A stretch of DNA of 64,000 nucleotides from Ahniella sp. (lineage in GTDB: Bacteria; Pseudomonadota; Gammaproteobacteria; Xanthomonadales; Ahniellaceae): NCBI GenBank assembly GCA_016712105.1, contig JADJRU010000051.1, positions 310,001-374,000 on the forward strand, given 5' to 3'. Shown piece by piece: positions 53,179 to 61,761 of the stretch. Every line of letters starts with the position of its first letter. The first letter of the stretch is position 1. The position numbers and the translations under genes are program-made. The notes below the pieces were generated by a model that saw only the letters and a program-made list of their open reading frames with translations, did no database searches and was not told where the DNA came from.

Positions 53179-53868
53179 CTAAAACCGCTCGCCAGCCGGC
53201 AGATATCGCCAGGAGCCGACCGGCATCTTGCCCAACGACACCTTGCCGATGCGCAGACGCCGCAGGGCGGTGACCTGCAAGCCAACCTGGGCACACATGT
53301 CGCGTATTTGCCCGGGCTGTACCGCCTTGATCGCAAAGCGCAGCCGGAACTCGTTCTGCCAGCTGACCTTGCAGGGTGGGATCGGGCGGCCTCGAAACGT
53401 CAGTCCGTGATTCAGCCGAGCCAAGCCATACGGTGCGAGCTCACCATCAACCTCGACCACATATTCGTGTTCGATGATGTCGGCGTCTTCGGTCAGGCGC
53501 CGCCATACGCGACCATCATCGAGCGGCACCACAGGCGTCAGTCGTGCGAAATGACGACGGAGCAAACGGACCCCGCTTGAATCTTCTGCCCATCGATACG
53601 CAGCCGTAACCAGCGAAGTTGCGGGTTTGTCGCCTTCGATCGAATCGAACCCCACAGGCTTGTGAAGCAGGATTGTTGCCGGTTGTGGTGCTTCGAGGAC
53701 CGCATCCTTGTCCAGTTCCACTTTTTCGGTGGTAACGAGAAACTGGGGCATGTCCACGACTTCACCGTCGACGCGGACCCAGCCGTCCTCAATGTAGCGT
53801 TCGGCATCGGCGCGCGAACACCCGACCACCTCGGCCAGGCGTTTCGACAGTCGGACGGATTCGGTCAT
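53179..53868 (-). CDS. RluF/RsuA-like pseudouridine synthase missing its active-site loop
   Basis: A 229-residue RsuA/RluF-family protein: S4 domain at the start (VRLSKRLAEVVGCSRADAERYIEDGWVRV type), then the synthase fold with ARLNHGLTFRGRPIPPCKVSW, CAQVGLQVTALRRLRIG and WRYLPAGERF. The usual catalytic block (GRLD-x-x-S/T-x-G-L, itself divergent in Xanthomonadales relatives) should lie between LTPVVPLD and DGRVWRRL, but these join directly, so about a dozen residues are missing in frame. ATG 53868 starts MTESVRLSKRL. Either the protein lost activity or the assembly dropped about 36 bases. Confidence 0.82.
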   Translation of the reverse strand: MTESVRLSKRLAEVVGCSRADAERYIEDGWVRVDGEVVDMPQFLVTTEKVELDKDAVLEAPQPATILLHKPVGFDSIEGDKPATSLVTAAYRWAEDSSGVRLLRRHFARLTPVVPLDDGRVWRRLTEDADIIEHEYVVEVDGELAPYGLARLNHGLTFRGRPIPPCKVSWQNEFRLRFAIKAVQPGQIRDMCAQVGLQVTALRRLRIGKVSLGKMPVGSWRYLPAGERF

Positions 53869-53905
53869 TTTTGAAACACCTGAGTCAACGGTGGAGGCGG
53901 TCAGC

Positions 53906-55330
53906 CTACATCTCGGCGCCGTCGCCAAGCCACAACTCCGGAAGGATATCCATCCAGTTGATCCAGCCGCGGGTGCTGCGCCCGGTCTTTCCGACATATT
54001 CCGCTTCAATGAAAGCCGCGGTCTCGCGATACCCGCGCACCGTGTCGCCGAGCACCACATAGGCTTTGCCGCGTGTGCTGTCATGGGCTTCGCTGTGGAA
54101 GTACCCGCGATCCGACTGGATCCAATGCACACTTCTCCAGTCGCCAGCCTGTGTGCGCACCAAGGGTTTCGTCTGGGCCTGCAACCATGAGGCGAGCACC
54201 GTGCACCGTTTCGGTACCGATTCGATCGCTACCTCGATCGTGGGTGTGCCGGCAGCGTCGGTGCTGGCGCGGAGCGTCAAAGGGAAAACAGTATCGGTTG
54301 CATCGGGAGAGACAAGTGCATGCGAGCGCAATTGCGCTTGAGCGTGCAGTGGTTCTGGATCGGCGTGCAGCAAACCACGGAAGCGCAGACTGCATTCCGG
54401 TTGATCGTCGAGTTGCAGGACGCCACTGAATTGGCCTCGGTTCAGTTCCGTACCGATCGTGATCGGGCCGTATACGCCAGTCTTGAGAAATGGCTCGGCA
54501 ACGACCTCTTCGCCGGTCGATTCGATCGTGTCTTCGAATGTTTCGAGCGCCTGCATGATGTCGGGTTTGCCGGCATAGGCCTCGCGCAATCGCTTCAGTT
54601 CGGCATCCGTTCCCGTGCAGGTTTCTGCCATTTTCTGAAGAACGAACGCTTGGCGTTCCTTCATTTCGGCGCTGTCGCCTTCAATGGGCTCGCCGCGAAA
54701 GTGGTCACATTGTTGGCGCTTCTCCACGAACCGATTGAGTTCCTCGGGCCAGCTGGCCCGAGCGACCGGGGACAGCGGGTCGCTGAGGTCATCACAGTAG
54801 GATTGCCGCTCGACCAGCTCGCCATCCTGCAAGGACTGGAAACTCACCGTAAAGCCATCACAAGGCGCGGCATCCACCGAACGCAGAGGGCCACGAGCCA
54901 AGACCACTTCGCCCCGCTCAAGCGTCGCCATGGTCAGGAATCCATCGTTGCGGGCGCCACCTTCGATCGTGAGCCATGGTTCGAGCTTGTTGTCCACAAG
55001 CCGGTACAACTGAGCGCCGGAACTGGCACCCACCGCACCTTCGTCGTGCCAGAGCAACAGCGCTTCTTCCTGGTCGTCTCCGTCGAGGTCGCCGAAACTG
55101 ACGCGCACCGAGTAGGCCGAGACGCCGGTCGCGCCTTCGCCATCACGGACCTGCACGTCGCGTTCGGCAATCGGGCTTTCATACGAGGCATTGAGAAAGT
55201 CGTAATTGCGGATGGCCTGGTCACCCGTGTATTGCTCACCCGATCGAGAAATCCCGGCGCAGACGCCCGATGCCGCACACGCCAGCACGATGATCGTCAG
55301 ATACTTCGACAGCAGGCGGTATCGCAGCAT
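53906..55330 (-). CDS. Secreted protein of unknown function
   Basis: A 474-residue protein with a signal peptide (MLRYRLLSKYLTIIVLACAASGVCA) from ATG 55330. The mature part has an acidic, integrin-repeat-like segment SFGDLDGDDQEEALLLWHDEG (about 75-95), a charged helical central region with an LprI-like feel (VEKRQQCDHFRGEP ... MKERQAFVLQKMAETC) and a C-terminal SH3-like end with GWINWMDILPELWLGDG. No family can be named securely. Eight cysteines fit a periplasmic or outer location. The frame is intact and ends 37 bases from the pseudouridine synthase start on the same strand. Confidence 0.75.
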   Translation of the reverse strand: MLRYRLLSKYLTIIVLACAASGVCAGISRSGEQYTGDQAIRNYDFLNASYESPIAERDVQVRDGEGATGVSAYSVRVSFGDLDGDDQEEALLLWHDEGAVGASSGAQLYRLVDNKLEPWLTIEGGARNDGFLTMATLERGEVVLARGPLRSVDAAPCDGFTVSFQSLQDGELVERQSYCDDLSDPLSPVARASWPEELNRFVEKRQQCDHFRGEPIEGDSAEMKERQAFVLQKMAETCTGTDAELKRLREAYAGKPDIMQALETFEDTIESTGEEVVAEPFLKTGVYGPITIGTELNRGQFSGVLQLDDQPECSLRFRGLLHADPEPLHAQAQLRSHALVSPDATDTVFPLTLRASTDAAGTPTIEVAIESVPKRCTVLASWLQAQTKPLVRTQAGDWRSVHWIQSDRGYFHSEAHDSTRGKAYVVLGDTVRGYRETAAFIEAEYVGKTGRSTRGWINWMDILPELWLGDGAEM

Positions 55331-55386
55331 GTGGGGTGCTCTTCTTGGGGGAGTGCCCAAGTCTAGCGATTACCCGCGCGCCAGAG

Positions 55387-56289
55387 TCAGGCCGACTGAC
55401 GTAGTCGCCGATCAAACAGGGCGAGAGTCTTTGCCCAGGCTTCCCGTGCGGCCGATTCGGCATACCGTGGCGTCGTGTCGTTATGAAAACCGTGTTGGGT
55501 GCCGGCGGGTTGAAACAAAGTGTACGTGACACCGGCTTCCTTCAATGCGGACTCATAGGCCGGCCAAGTGGCGTTGATGCGCTCGTCCTGCTCGGCCAAC
55601 ACGATCAGCATTTCCGCCTTGATCGCCGCCACGGCATCAAGGGGGGCGGGTCCACCGTAGTAGGGGGCGGCTGCATCAAGTTCAGGCAATTGAGTGGCCA
55701 GGAACCCCACCATGCCCCCGCCGTAACAGAAGCCGATGGCGCCCAGTTTGCCATTGCCGCCGGGCAGGCCTTGCAGAAAGCGCGACGCCGCGAGGAAGTC
55801 TGCTTTGCATTTGACCTGGTCGAGGTTCGCGAATGCGGCGCGCGCCTTGTCCTCGTCACCGGGATAACCGCCCAGTGAGAACAGCGCATCGGGTGCAAAA
55901 GCGATGTAACCCTCCAGTGCGAAGCGCCGGGTCACATCTTCGATGTGCGGATTCAGACCACGGTTTTCGTGGATGACCAACACCTTCGGCAGCGGGCCCT
56001 CGGCGTTTGCCGGACGCACCAGGTATCCCCGTCCCCGGCCATGGCCGTCAGGTGAATCAAACTCGACAAACTCGGCGTTCAGACGCGGATCGGCAGCCGG
56101 AACCTGTTGCGCCATCGCGAACTTGGGGGTCAGTGCAGCAAGCACACCCAGCGCGGCCGTCGCACCGACGATCGAACCGACTTTCTGCAGGAAACCGCGA
56201 CGATCCAGATCCCCGTGGACATAGGCATCAAACAGGATCAGCACCTGGGGGTCAAAGTCGGCAGTGGTCAGTCGAGGGGTCGAGTTCAT
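55387..56289 (-). CDS. Dienelactone hydrolase family protein, exported
   Basis: Alpha/beta-hydrolase of 300 residues. The N-terminus carries a Tat-like signal, DRRGFLQKVGSIVGATAALG (about 29-48), after an unusually long lead. The catalytic Cys is in IGFCYGGGMVG, the Asp in LAEQDERINATW and the His in GTQHGFHND, the DLH triad order, with IHENRGLNPHIEDV earlier. Related proteins are annotated as carboxymethylenebutenolidase, but the exported forms have unknown substrates. It is monocistronic on the minus strand. Confidence 0.88.
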   Translation of the reverse strand: MNSTPRLTTADFDPQVLILFDAYVHGDLDRRGFLQKVGSIVGATAALGVLAALTPKFAMAQQVPAADPRLNAEFVEFDSPDGHGRGRGYLVRPANAEGPLPKVLVIHENRGLNPHIEDVTRRFALEGYIAFAPDALFSLGGYPGDEDKARAAFANLDQVKCKADFLAASRFLQGLPGGNGKLGAIGFCYGGGMVGFLATQLPELDAAAPYYGGPAPLDAVAAIKAEMLIVLAEQDERINATWPAYESALKEAGVTYTLFQPAGTQHGFHNDTTPRYAESAAREAWAKTLALFDRRLRQSA

Positions 56290-56452
56290 GGTCGCTCCGG
56301 ATTTGGGTTCTTCGCGAGATTGGCACCGGAAAACTCACTTGTCCGTGAAGATCGGTTGGCGGACGATCTTGCCGAAAAACATCAGGGCGACATCCGTTGC
56401 CGGAATGCCGCCCTGATGAAGCTGTCGGAAAACAGCGTTACGACTGATTGGC

Positions 56453-57148
56453 TCAGAAGAAGCGACGGGCGCTGACGCCCATGCCACACAGAACCAGGAA
56501 GCCGCCGATCAGCGCCAGCCAGTATGAGTTGCCTGCAGTGACCGGCAGACGACTCGGCAAAGGACGATTGTCAGCCATCACCATCTCTTTTCGTGGCGGT
56601 GTCACATCGCGCGTAACCACTTCCTGTTCGCCTTGATCAACGACCTCGGGCGCGGGTTCTTCCATCTCGTCCGCGGGCACTGCCGTGACTCGTGAAAAAC
56701 GAGCCGTGGTGGCGACGGGTTGCGTGGCCCAACCGTACTCACCTTCAGCCACATAAAGATTCAGCGTGTCGCTGGCACGAAGATTACGGAACTCGGTCGC
56801 ACGATCGTTGATGTAGGCGACCTGGCCGTCGGCCGGTTCCATCATCATTTGTTCGATGATGCGATCACCCCGTCCCCGCATGCTGAAGACAACCATGCCA
56901 TCGTTGCGTACGCGAACGAAGCGCGCTTCCAGGCGTGCCCAGACGACGCCGTCTGCAATGACGGTTTCCTGACAGGCATCGATCACGCGCGGATGGTCGC
57001 GGGTCATGTCGTTGTTCCAGCGGAAGTCCTCGCACGTACTGGGTTTGGTCCGCTCGTTCGGGAAGTCGGGTTGCTGGGCTTGGGTCGCGCCGGCGATCGC
57101 CAAGGCGAGCAGGCAGGTTGTGAAAGCGAGTGTCTTTTGCGTTTTCAT
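56453..57148 (-). CDS. Sortase substrate with LPxTAG-type C-terminal anchor
   Basis: A 231-residue exported protein from ATG 57148 (AAGGAG six bases upstream; an ATG two codons earlier overlaps the sortase stop). Signal peptide MKTQKTLAFTTCLLALAIAGATQA type, a globular region with two Cys (STCEDFRW, DACQETV), an acidic Pro/Glu linker (MEEPAPEVVDQGEQEVV), then LPSRLPVTAGNS, a membrane helix (YWLALIGGFLVLCGMGV) and the basic tail SARRFF. This is a full LPxTxG sorting signal (LPVTAG). It lies directly behind the sortase gene, so it is very probably that enzyme's dedicated substrate. Confidence 0.85.
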   Translation of the reverse strand: MKTQKTLAFTTCLLALAIAGATQAQQPDFPNERTKPSTCEDFRWNNDMTRDHPRVIDACQETVIADGVVWARLEARFVRVRNDGMVVFSMRGRGDRIIEQMMMEPADGQVAYINDRATEFRNLRASDTLNLYVAEGEYGWATQPVATTARFSRVTAVPADEMEEPAPEVVDQGEQEVVTRDVTPPRKEMVMADNRPLPSRLPVTAGNSYWLALIGGFLVLCGMGVSARRFF

Positions 57149-57150
57149 GG

Positions 57151-57804
57151 TCATCTCCTTGAAACAGGTGGTGTCAGATCGGTCGCGACCGCTCGCACGA
57201 TGAAGCGCTGCGGTGCATGCCCGACAAAGTGAAACGGATAACAGGTGACCAGGGTCAAAGCCGCTTCACCGGTCTCGGCGAGTACCTGGACATCATCTGG
57301 TTCGACAACTGCCAACGCGGACACCCGGTAGGTAGCTTTGCGCTGGAACGATTCCAGTTCGATCAAATCCCCGTAAGCCACATCGCGCAAGCCACGGAAA
57401 AAACTGTCGCGATGGGCGGCGATGGCGATGTTGCCACCTCCTCCGGGTCGTGCCGTGCCTTCAACCAGTCCGGCCCCTTGAGAGCACCGACTCGTCGGTG
57501 CCGTCATGGACTGGAACCTCCATGTCGAGGCGGGCAATCCGGAGCACCGCAACGGCACCCGATGCGTGTTCCAGTTGCCAATCGGCTTCCGATGGAATCG
57601 GATCCGAGGGTTTCGCCTGCCGCGCCAAGGGCATCGGCGGGATCTTTCGGGCGGGTGCCTTGGGAGCCAGCACAGCCAGTTTTTTCGCCCTGTCGAATTC
57701 CTGTACGGATTCCTGTCGGACCAGGTCCCGGCGATAAGCCCCGAGAAGGAAGATGGCGATCAGCAACAGTCCGCTAAGCCAAAGGCTTGATTCAAGTTGA
57801 TTCA
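57151..57804 (-). CDS. Class D-like sortase (Gram-negative), frameshifted
   Basis: Transpeptidase that cleaves LPxTxG-type motifs. It starts at ATG 57804 with a membrane anchor (LWLSGLLLIAIFLLGAY), a basic/Pro linker, and the sortase barrel: DWQLEHASGAVAVLRIARLD, VPVHDGTDESVLSRG, then after a frameshift GAGLVEGTARPGGGGNIAIAAHRDSFFRGL with the active His, the catalytic Cys in LTLVTCYPF and Arg in QRFIVRAV. One base is missing near 57478 (AAGGGGCC on the minus strand). Restored length is about 218 residues, normal for class D/E sortases. The ribosome site of its substrate gene lies within its last codons. Confidence 0.88.
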
Positions 57805-57982
57805 TGCGGCACCGGGTTCTGGTCTCGACGGTGTGCACTCTGTTCCATTGGCCCCTCTGTGTCTGTGCGCCAACGTACTCATGGCAGTCAGGGCGAAAAC
57901 GCAGCAGATCAAGTCGATTGGCTCTTGCGAAGCACCCGTTCGATCCGGATATCCTCAGGGACCTGTCTTTGCGAGCGCGATC

Positions 57983-58921
57983 ATGACCACTGTTTCCACT
58001 TATCCGATCGGCATTCCGGGTCAACCATGGGGCGACGCCGAACGTGCATCGTGGATCGCCCAGCAGGTTCGTCAGCGTAGTTATGTGGCGGACGTTGTTG
58101 CGGCCATCGATCGCCTCCGAGACCGTTTTGATGTGATCGATTACGGTCGCATCGACAGTCCTCCTGACTCGTATCCACTGCTCGCCGTGCGCAGTCAGAA
58201 CTGGGCTGACAACTTGCCCTGTGCCCTGGTGACCGGTGGCGTTCACGGATACGAAACCAGCGGCGTCCATGGCGCTCTGTTGTTTTTGTCGCAACACCTG
58301 GCCGACTATGCCGGCCGAATCAACGTGCTGGTGGCGCCGTGTATCAGCCCCTGGGCCTATGAACGGATACATCGTTGGAACGCCCATGCAGTGGACCCCA
58401 ACCGATCGTTTCGGGAGCCTAGTCCCGCCGAAGAGTCGGCAGCGTTGATGCGCCTGATTGCGCCGTGGCAGGACCGTTTTGTCGTGCATATCGATCTGCA
58501 CGAAACCACCGACACCGACGAGACTGAATTCCGGCCGGCCTTGTCGGCGCGTGATGGCAAGGAATTCGAACCCGGGGCCATCCCGGATGGCTTCTATCTG
58601 GTGGGTGATACGGAGAACCCGCAGCCGGAGTTTCAACGGGCGATCATTTCGGCCGTGGCGGCGGTCACACATATCGCGCCAGCAGACGATCAAGGCGAAA
58701 TCATCGGTGCCAAGGTGGTCCAGCCTGGGGTGATCAACTATCCGTTTCGAGCCCTCGGCCTGTGTGCAGGCGTAACGAGTGCGCGTTACACCACCACGAC
58801 CGAGGTGTATCCGGATAGTCCGCGCGCCACGCCGGAACAATGCAACGCTGCACAGGCAGCGGCGGTCTGTGCCGCACTGGATTTTGTTCTGGCAGAGTTG
58901 TCGTCCAACCCGTCAGTCTGA
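57983..58921 (+). CDS. M14-family metallocarboxypeptidase / deacylase-like protein
   Basis: A 312-residue protein with the M14 zinc site HxxE in VTGGVHGYETSGVHGALLF (near residues 86-90) and a later zinc His with the substrate-side residue in VVHIDLHETTD. It also shows APCISPWAYERIHRWN and DPNRSFREP, the Asn-Arg substrate clamp of this superfamily. Cytoplasmic, as no signal peptide is seen. It could trim peptides or deacylate an amino acid; the length fits succinylglutamate-desuccinylase-like members as well. It is divergent from the sortase and 14 bases from the next gene. Confidence 0.82.
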   Translation: MTTVSTYPIGIPGQPWGDAERASWIAQQVRQRSYVADVVAAIDRLRDRFDVIDYGRIDSPPDSYPLLAVRSQNWADNLPCALVTGGVHGYETSGVHGALLFLSQHLADYAGRINVLVAPCISPWAYERIHRWNAHAVDPNRSFREPSPAEESAALMRLIAPWQDRFVVHIDLHETTDTDETEFRPALSARDGKEFEPGAIPDGFYLVGDTENPQPEFQRAIISAVAAVTHIAPADDQGEIIGAKVVQPGVINYPFRALGLCAGVTSARYTTTTEVYPDSPRATPEQCNAAQAAAVCAALDFVLAELSSNPSV

Positions 58922-58935
58922 GTCGAGTGTCCTGA

Positions 58936-59601
58936 ATGTCATCATCGTCTGTTCCCCTGAGCGGATATGTCACGTATCCAGAGCCGGAAATGCTGGAACG
59001 TGCACGAACGTTCGCCGACAGCATGTCGCGTCGGCGGACGGTGCGTGATTTTTCGGATCAACCTGTCCCTCGATCGGTGATCGAGCAGGCGCTGCGCACT
59101 GCAGGCACTGCTCCGAGCGGCGCGAATCAACAACCGTGGCGATTCGTGGCGATCAGCGATCCGGACACCAAACACCGGATCCGCGTTGCCGCCGAAGCGG
59201 AAGAGCGCGAGTTTTATGCGCATCGTGCGCCAGACGAATGGTTGGCGGCTCTGGCACCACTGGGGACGGATGCCGACAAGCCGTTTCTCGAGCATGCGCC
59301 GTGGTTGATCCCGGTGTTTTATGAGCGGTTCGGGTTTGATGCAGAAGGCAACAAGGTCAAACGGTATTACCCGCATGAGTCGGTCGGCATCGCCAGTGGT
59401 TTGTTGATCGCGGCTTTGCATCATGCAGGGTTGGCCACCTTGACGCACACTCCGAGCCCGATGGGGTTCCTCAACGAGTTGCTGGATCGAGGCAAGAACG
59501 AAATGCCGTTTCTGTTGTTGGTTGTGGGCTACCCGGCAGCCGGGTGTACCGTGCCCGACATTCGGCGACTGGAAGTCTCGGAATACGCGACGTTCAAGTA
59601 A
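58936..59601 (+). CDS. Nitroreductase-family protein, iodotyrosine-deiodinase-like
   Basis: FMN-dependent reductase of 221 residues. The FMN motif SRRRTVRDFSDQPVP and GTAPSGANQQPWRFV are those of the BluB/IYD branch. The lid region EEREFYAHRAPDEWLAALAP ... DKPFLEHAPWLI contains the Glu/Tyr/Lys set that in iodotyrosine deiodinases holds the amino-acid zwitterion. The end HAGLATLTHTPSPMGFL and LLLVVGYPA also fits. Bacterial members reductively dehalogenate halotyrosines in vitro; the physiological substrate is unknown. Probably co-transcribed with the M14 gene 14 bases upstream. Confidence 0.85.
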   Translation: MSSSSVPLSGYVTYPEPEMLERARTFADSMSRRRTVRDFSDQPVPRSVIEQALRTAGTAPSGANQQPWRFVAISDPDTKHRIRVAAEAEEREFYAHRAPDEWLAALAPLGTDADKPFLEHAPWLIPVFYERFGFDAEGNKVKRYYPHESVGIASGLLIAALHHAGLATLTHTPSPMGFLNELLDRGKNEMPFLLLVVGYPAAGCTVPDIRRLEVSEYATFK

Positions 59602-59664
59602 GTCGCTTGTCGGGACCGGGTCGACCCGATTCGGTCTCGGCCATTGCTCCAGGTGACGGGCCCC

Positions 59665-60672
59665 ATGAAATTGATCCGGTTTGGATGTTGGACCCTTTGG
59701 TGCCTGACTGCGGTTCTGCTCGCCGGTTGCGGCGACCAGTATCCCAAGGACTGGCCGCGTCCGGCGGGTTCGTGGTGGTCGAGGCTGGGTTCCTGTCCGG
59801 ATTTGCGTGGTGACTACGGCGACATGACGTTCCGGTTCCCATCGCAGTTCGGCATGGGCTCAACGATGGACCGATGGTCTGCGAACCATGCACGAATCAC
59901 CCAAGCCGAAGACGGCTCCTGGATGCGCGTCGAGTTTGGGTTGACGGCGGAAGGTTTGCGCGCGGCACGTGGTGAGCAGGGCGTGGACGAACCATCGTTT
60001 CAGGGTGTTGGTCATACGATGGTATTGCGTGAGTCGGATCACTATCGATGCAGCGGTGGTTGGCTGCATTCGCTGGCGCGGGAAGAGGTGGACGGCGACA
60101 GCATGCGGTATGAGGAACTTCGTTTCGCGAAAGATCGCGAAGGCGGGCTGATTGCTTCCGAGACAACCACTCGGGAGCAGAGTATCGGATGGGGTGACAG
60201 CCCGGGCGTGTCGTTGGGTCGAGGAACCCGAGTCGATTGGCAACGCTGGCCCCCGCGCGAACCGAACGACGAGGCCGAAGTCCGCAAGCTTGAGGGAATC
60301 AAGGTTCAGCGGGCGGGTTGGATCAACAATGGCCGCAGCGTGCCAACGTATTTCAGTAACTTTTATCAGAAGCCGATCTGCGCAAGATTGGTGCGATCCT
60401 GGCGGATCGATGGACAGAAGCCGATCGTGACGCGCGCTGATGAAATGCGGCGAAGTCGTGACGAAGTGGTGCCGGATGTCTCCTGCCCGACCGATTCGGG
60501 CGAGATGGCGCCGTTGATGACCACGATCTGGCAGGTCGATGTGCCGGATCCGGACAGTGCACTCGGGGACTACCGCATCGAATGGCAGCACCTTGGTCAG
60601 GTCGATGAACCTTGGCAGGTGCATGCGATTCAGGACGTCCGTACATTGCCGATCCGGGATACTGGGCGCTGA
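59665..60672 (+). CDS. Hypothetical lipoprotein
   Basis: A 335-residue protein from ATG 59665 with a signal ending in the lipobox LLAGC (MKLIRFGCWTLWCLTAVLLAGC). The mature region is Trp- and Arg-rich with no recognised domain (PAGSWWSRLGSCPDLRGDYG; REQSIGWGDSPGVSLGRGTR). A 13-bp perfect hairpin starts 7 bases after the stop. Function unknown. Confidence 0.75.
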   Translation: MKLIRFGCWTLWCLTAVLLAGCGDQYPKDWPRPAGSWWSRLGSCPDLRGDYGDMTFRFPSQFGMGSTMDRWSANHARITQAEDGSWMRVEFGLTAEGLRAARGEQGVDEPSFQGVGHTMVLRESDHYRCSGGWLHSLAREEVDGDSMRYEELRFAKDREGGLIASETTTREQSIGWGDSPGVSLGRGTRVDWQRWPPREPNDEAEVRKLEGIKVQRAGWINNGRSVPTYFSNFYQKPICARLVRSWRIDGQKPIVTRADEMRRSRDEVVPDVSCPTDSGEMAPLMTTIWQVDVPDPDSALGDYRIEWQHLGQVDEPWQVHAIQDVRTLPIRDTGR

Positions 60673-60678
60673 TTCGGG

Positions 60679-61011
60679 CCTTTCGCTTCGCTTTGCGAAG
60701 CGAAAGGGGTGACCTGTTTGCCAACCCTCTCCGAACATCCGCTTGCACGGGGATGTCGAGCGGAGGGGCCGGCGAAACCGGGCTGCTGAACGCTCGTGCT
60801 ACACAACCAGACCGTCATTCCCGCGAAAGCGGGAAACCACTCGGCTGCCAAACGACCCAAACCGGGTCGCATCAAGTGGATCCCCGCTTGCGCGGGGATG
60901 ACGAGCGGGGTGCGAAATAGCGACAAGTAGCTTGGCAGCCACAGCGGTTCGGGAAAGGTTTGGGAGGGTTTTAGGCAAACACGTCGACCTTGCGCTTCGC
61001 ACAGCGAAGCG
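60679..61011. repeat. Hairpins and REP-like elements in a 459-base gap
   Basis: 60679-60707 is a perfect 13-bp hairpin (CCTTTCGCTTCGC-TTT-GCGAAGCGAAAGG) after the lipoprotein stop, possibly a terminator without a T-tract. 60993-61011 (CGCTTCGC-ACA-GCGAAGCG) shares its core. 60814-60843 (GTCATTCCCGCGAAAGCGGG) and 60875-60904 (TGGATCCCCGC-TTG-CGCGGGGATGAC) are inverted copies of the family at 17678. No gene is seen between 60673 and 61131. Confidence 0.75.
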
Positions 61012-61131
61012 GCATTCGAGTCTTGGGAGCCGCTGCACGCGCGTCATGAAACTGCTGTCATGGTGAGCCCATCCGGCGATCATTCATCTGCGCCACCGCA
61101 CAATCCGCTCAAAGCCCTCGGGAGGCATGTG

Positions 61132-61671
61132 ATGCGCAGTCTGCTGGTGACAACGGTGTTGGGACTCGGCATGGTGGTCAGCGGCGCCGTCGCTGCGCAT
61201 GAAGTCGATGAGGAAGACGATCGACTGCTGCAAGTTCAGGTTGCGCAGCAGTGCCACCTCGATGTCGATATCCGGACGGACGGGAGTGAAGCTTGCTGGA
61301 CGATGGTGTGCGACGCCGAACCGGCTCGTCGGCTAGGCTGCGACTTGAGTGCCTTGCACCAGATTTACGACGTGCAGTTGGCGCCGGACGGACAACACCT
61401 TGTAGTCATGTCGGTCGGCGAGGGACATCCGATGCTTGAGGTGGTGACAGCCGAGCCTCTATTCGACCGAGGTGACTATCGTGCCCAGTGCACACTGAAT
61501 CCCTATCCCGGGACCTTCGGGATCGTGACCTGGCAGGACAACGGTTTGTTGGTGGTCAGCGATGTCGATCTGGCCATTGAGCCATCCGAACTTCGGGCCG
61601 CGAGCGCGGGTGAAAAGGATCACCGGTATCTGCTGGACCCCAAAACTTGTGCGTTGACTCCCGACCCATGA
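61132..61671 (+). CDS. Secreted protein of unknown function
   Basis: A 179-residue protein. ATG 61132 follows GGGAGG and starts a signal peptide (MRSLLVTTVLGLGMVVSGAVAA). The mature part begins HEVDEEDDRLLQVQVAQQC and has six Cys; DVQLAPDGQHLVVMSVGEGHP and GIVTWQDNGLLVVSDVDLA resemble beta-propeller blade strands, but two or three blades are too few for a propeller. No family recognised. A longer frame begins upstream at 61060, but without a signal at its start. Confidence 0.7.
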   Translation: MRSLLVTTVLGLGMVVSGAVAAHEVDEEDDRLLQVQVAQQCHLDVDIRTDGSEACWTMVCDAEPARRLGCDLSALHQIYDVQLAPDGQHLVVMSVGEGHPMLEVVTAEPLFDRGDYRAQCTLNPYPGTFGIVTWQDNGLLVVSDVDLAIEPSELRAASAGEKDHRYLLDPKTCALTPDP

Positions 61672-61761
61672 GCGGAATGTTTTGGACGGCGGATGGGGTG
61701 GATCGAACCAGTTCGCGGTCAGTCCCCGATCCAACCCTGTCGGTCGGATCGGGGACCGCAA

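Noticed and set aside
61060..61131. Upstream start for the secreted protein at 61132
   Set aside because: The extension would bury the signal peptide inside the protein, and the GGGAGG ribosome site points to ATG 61132.
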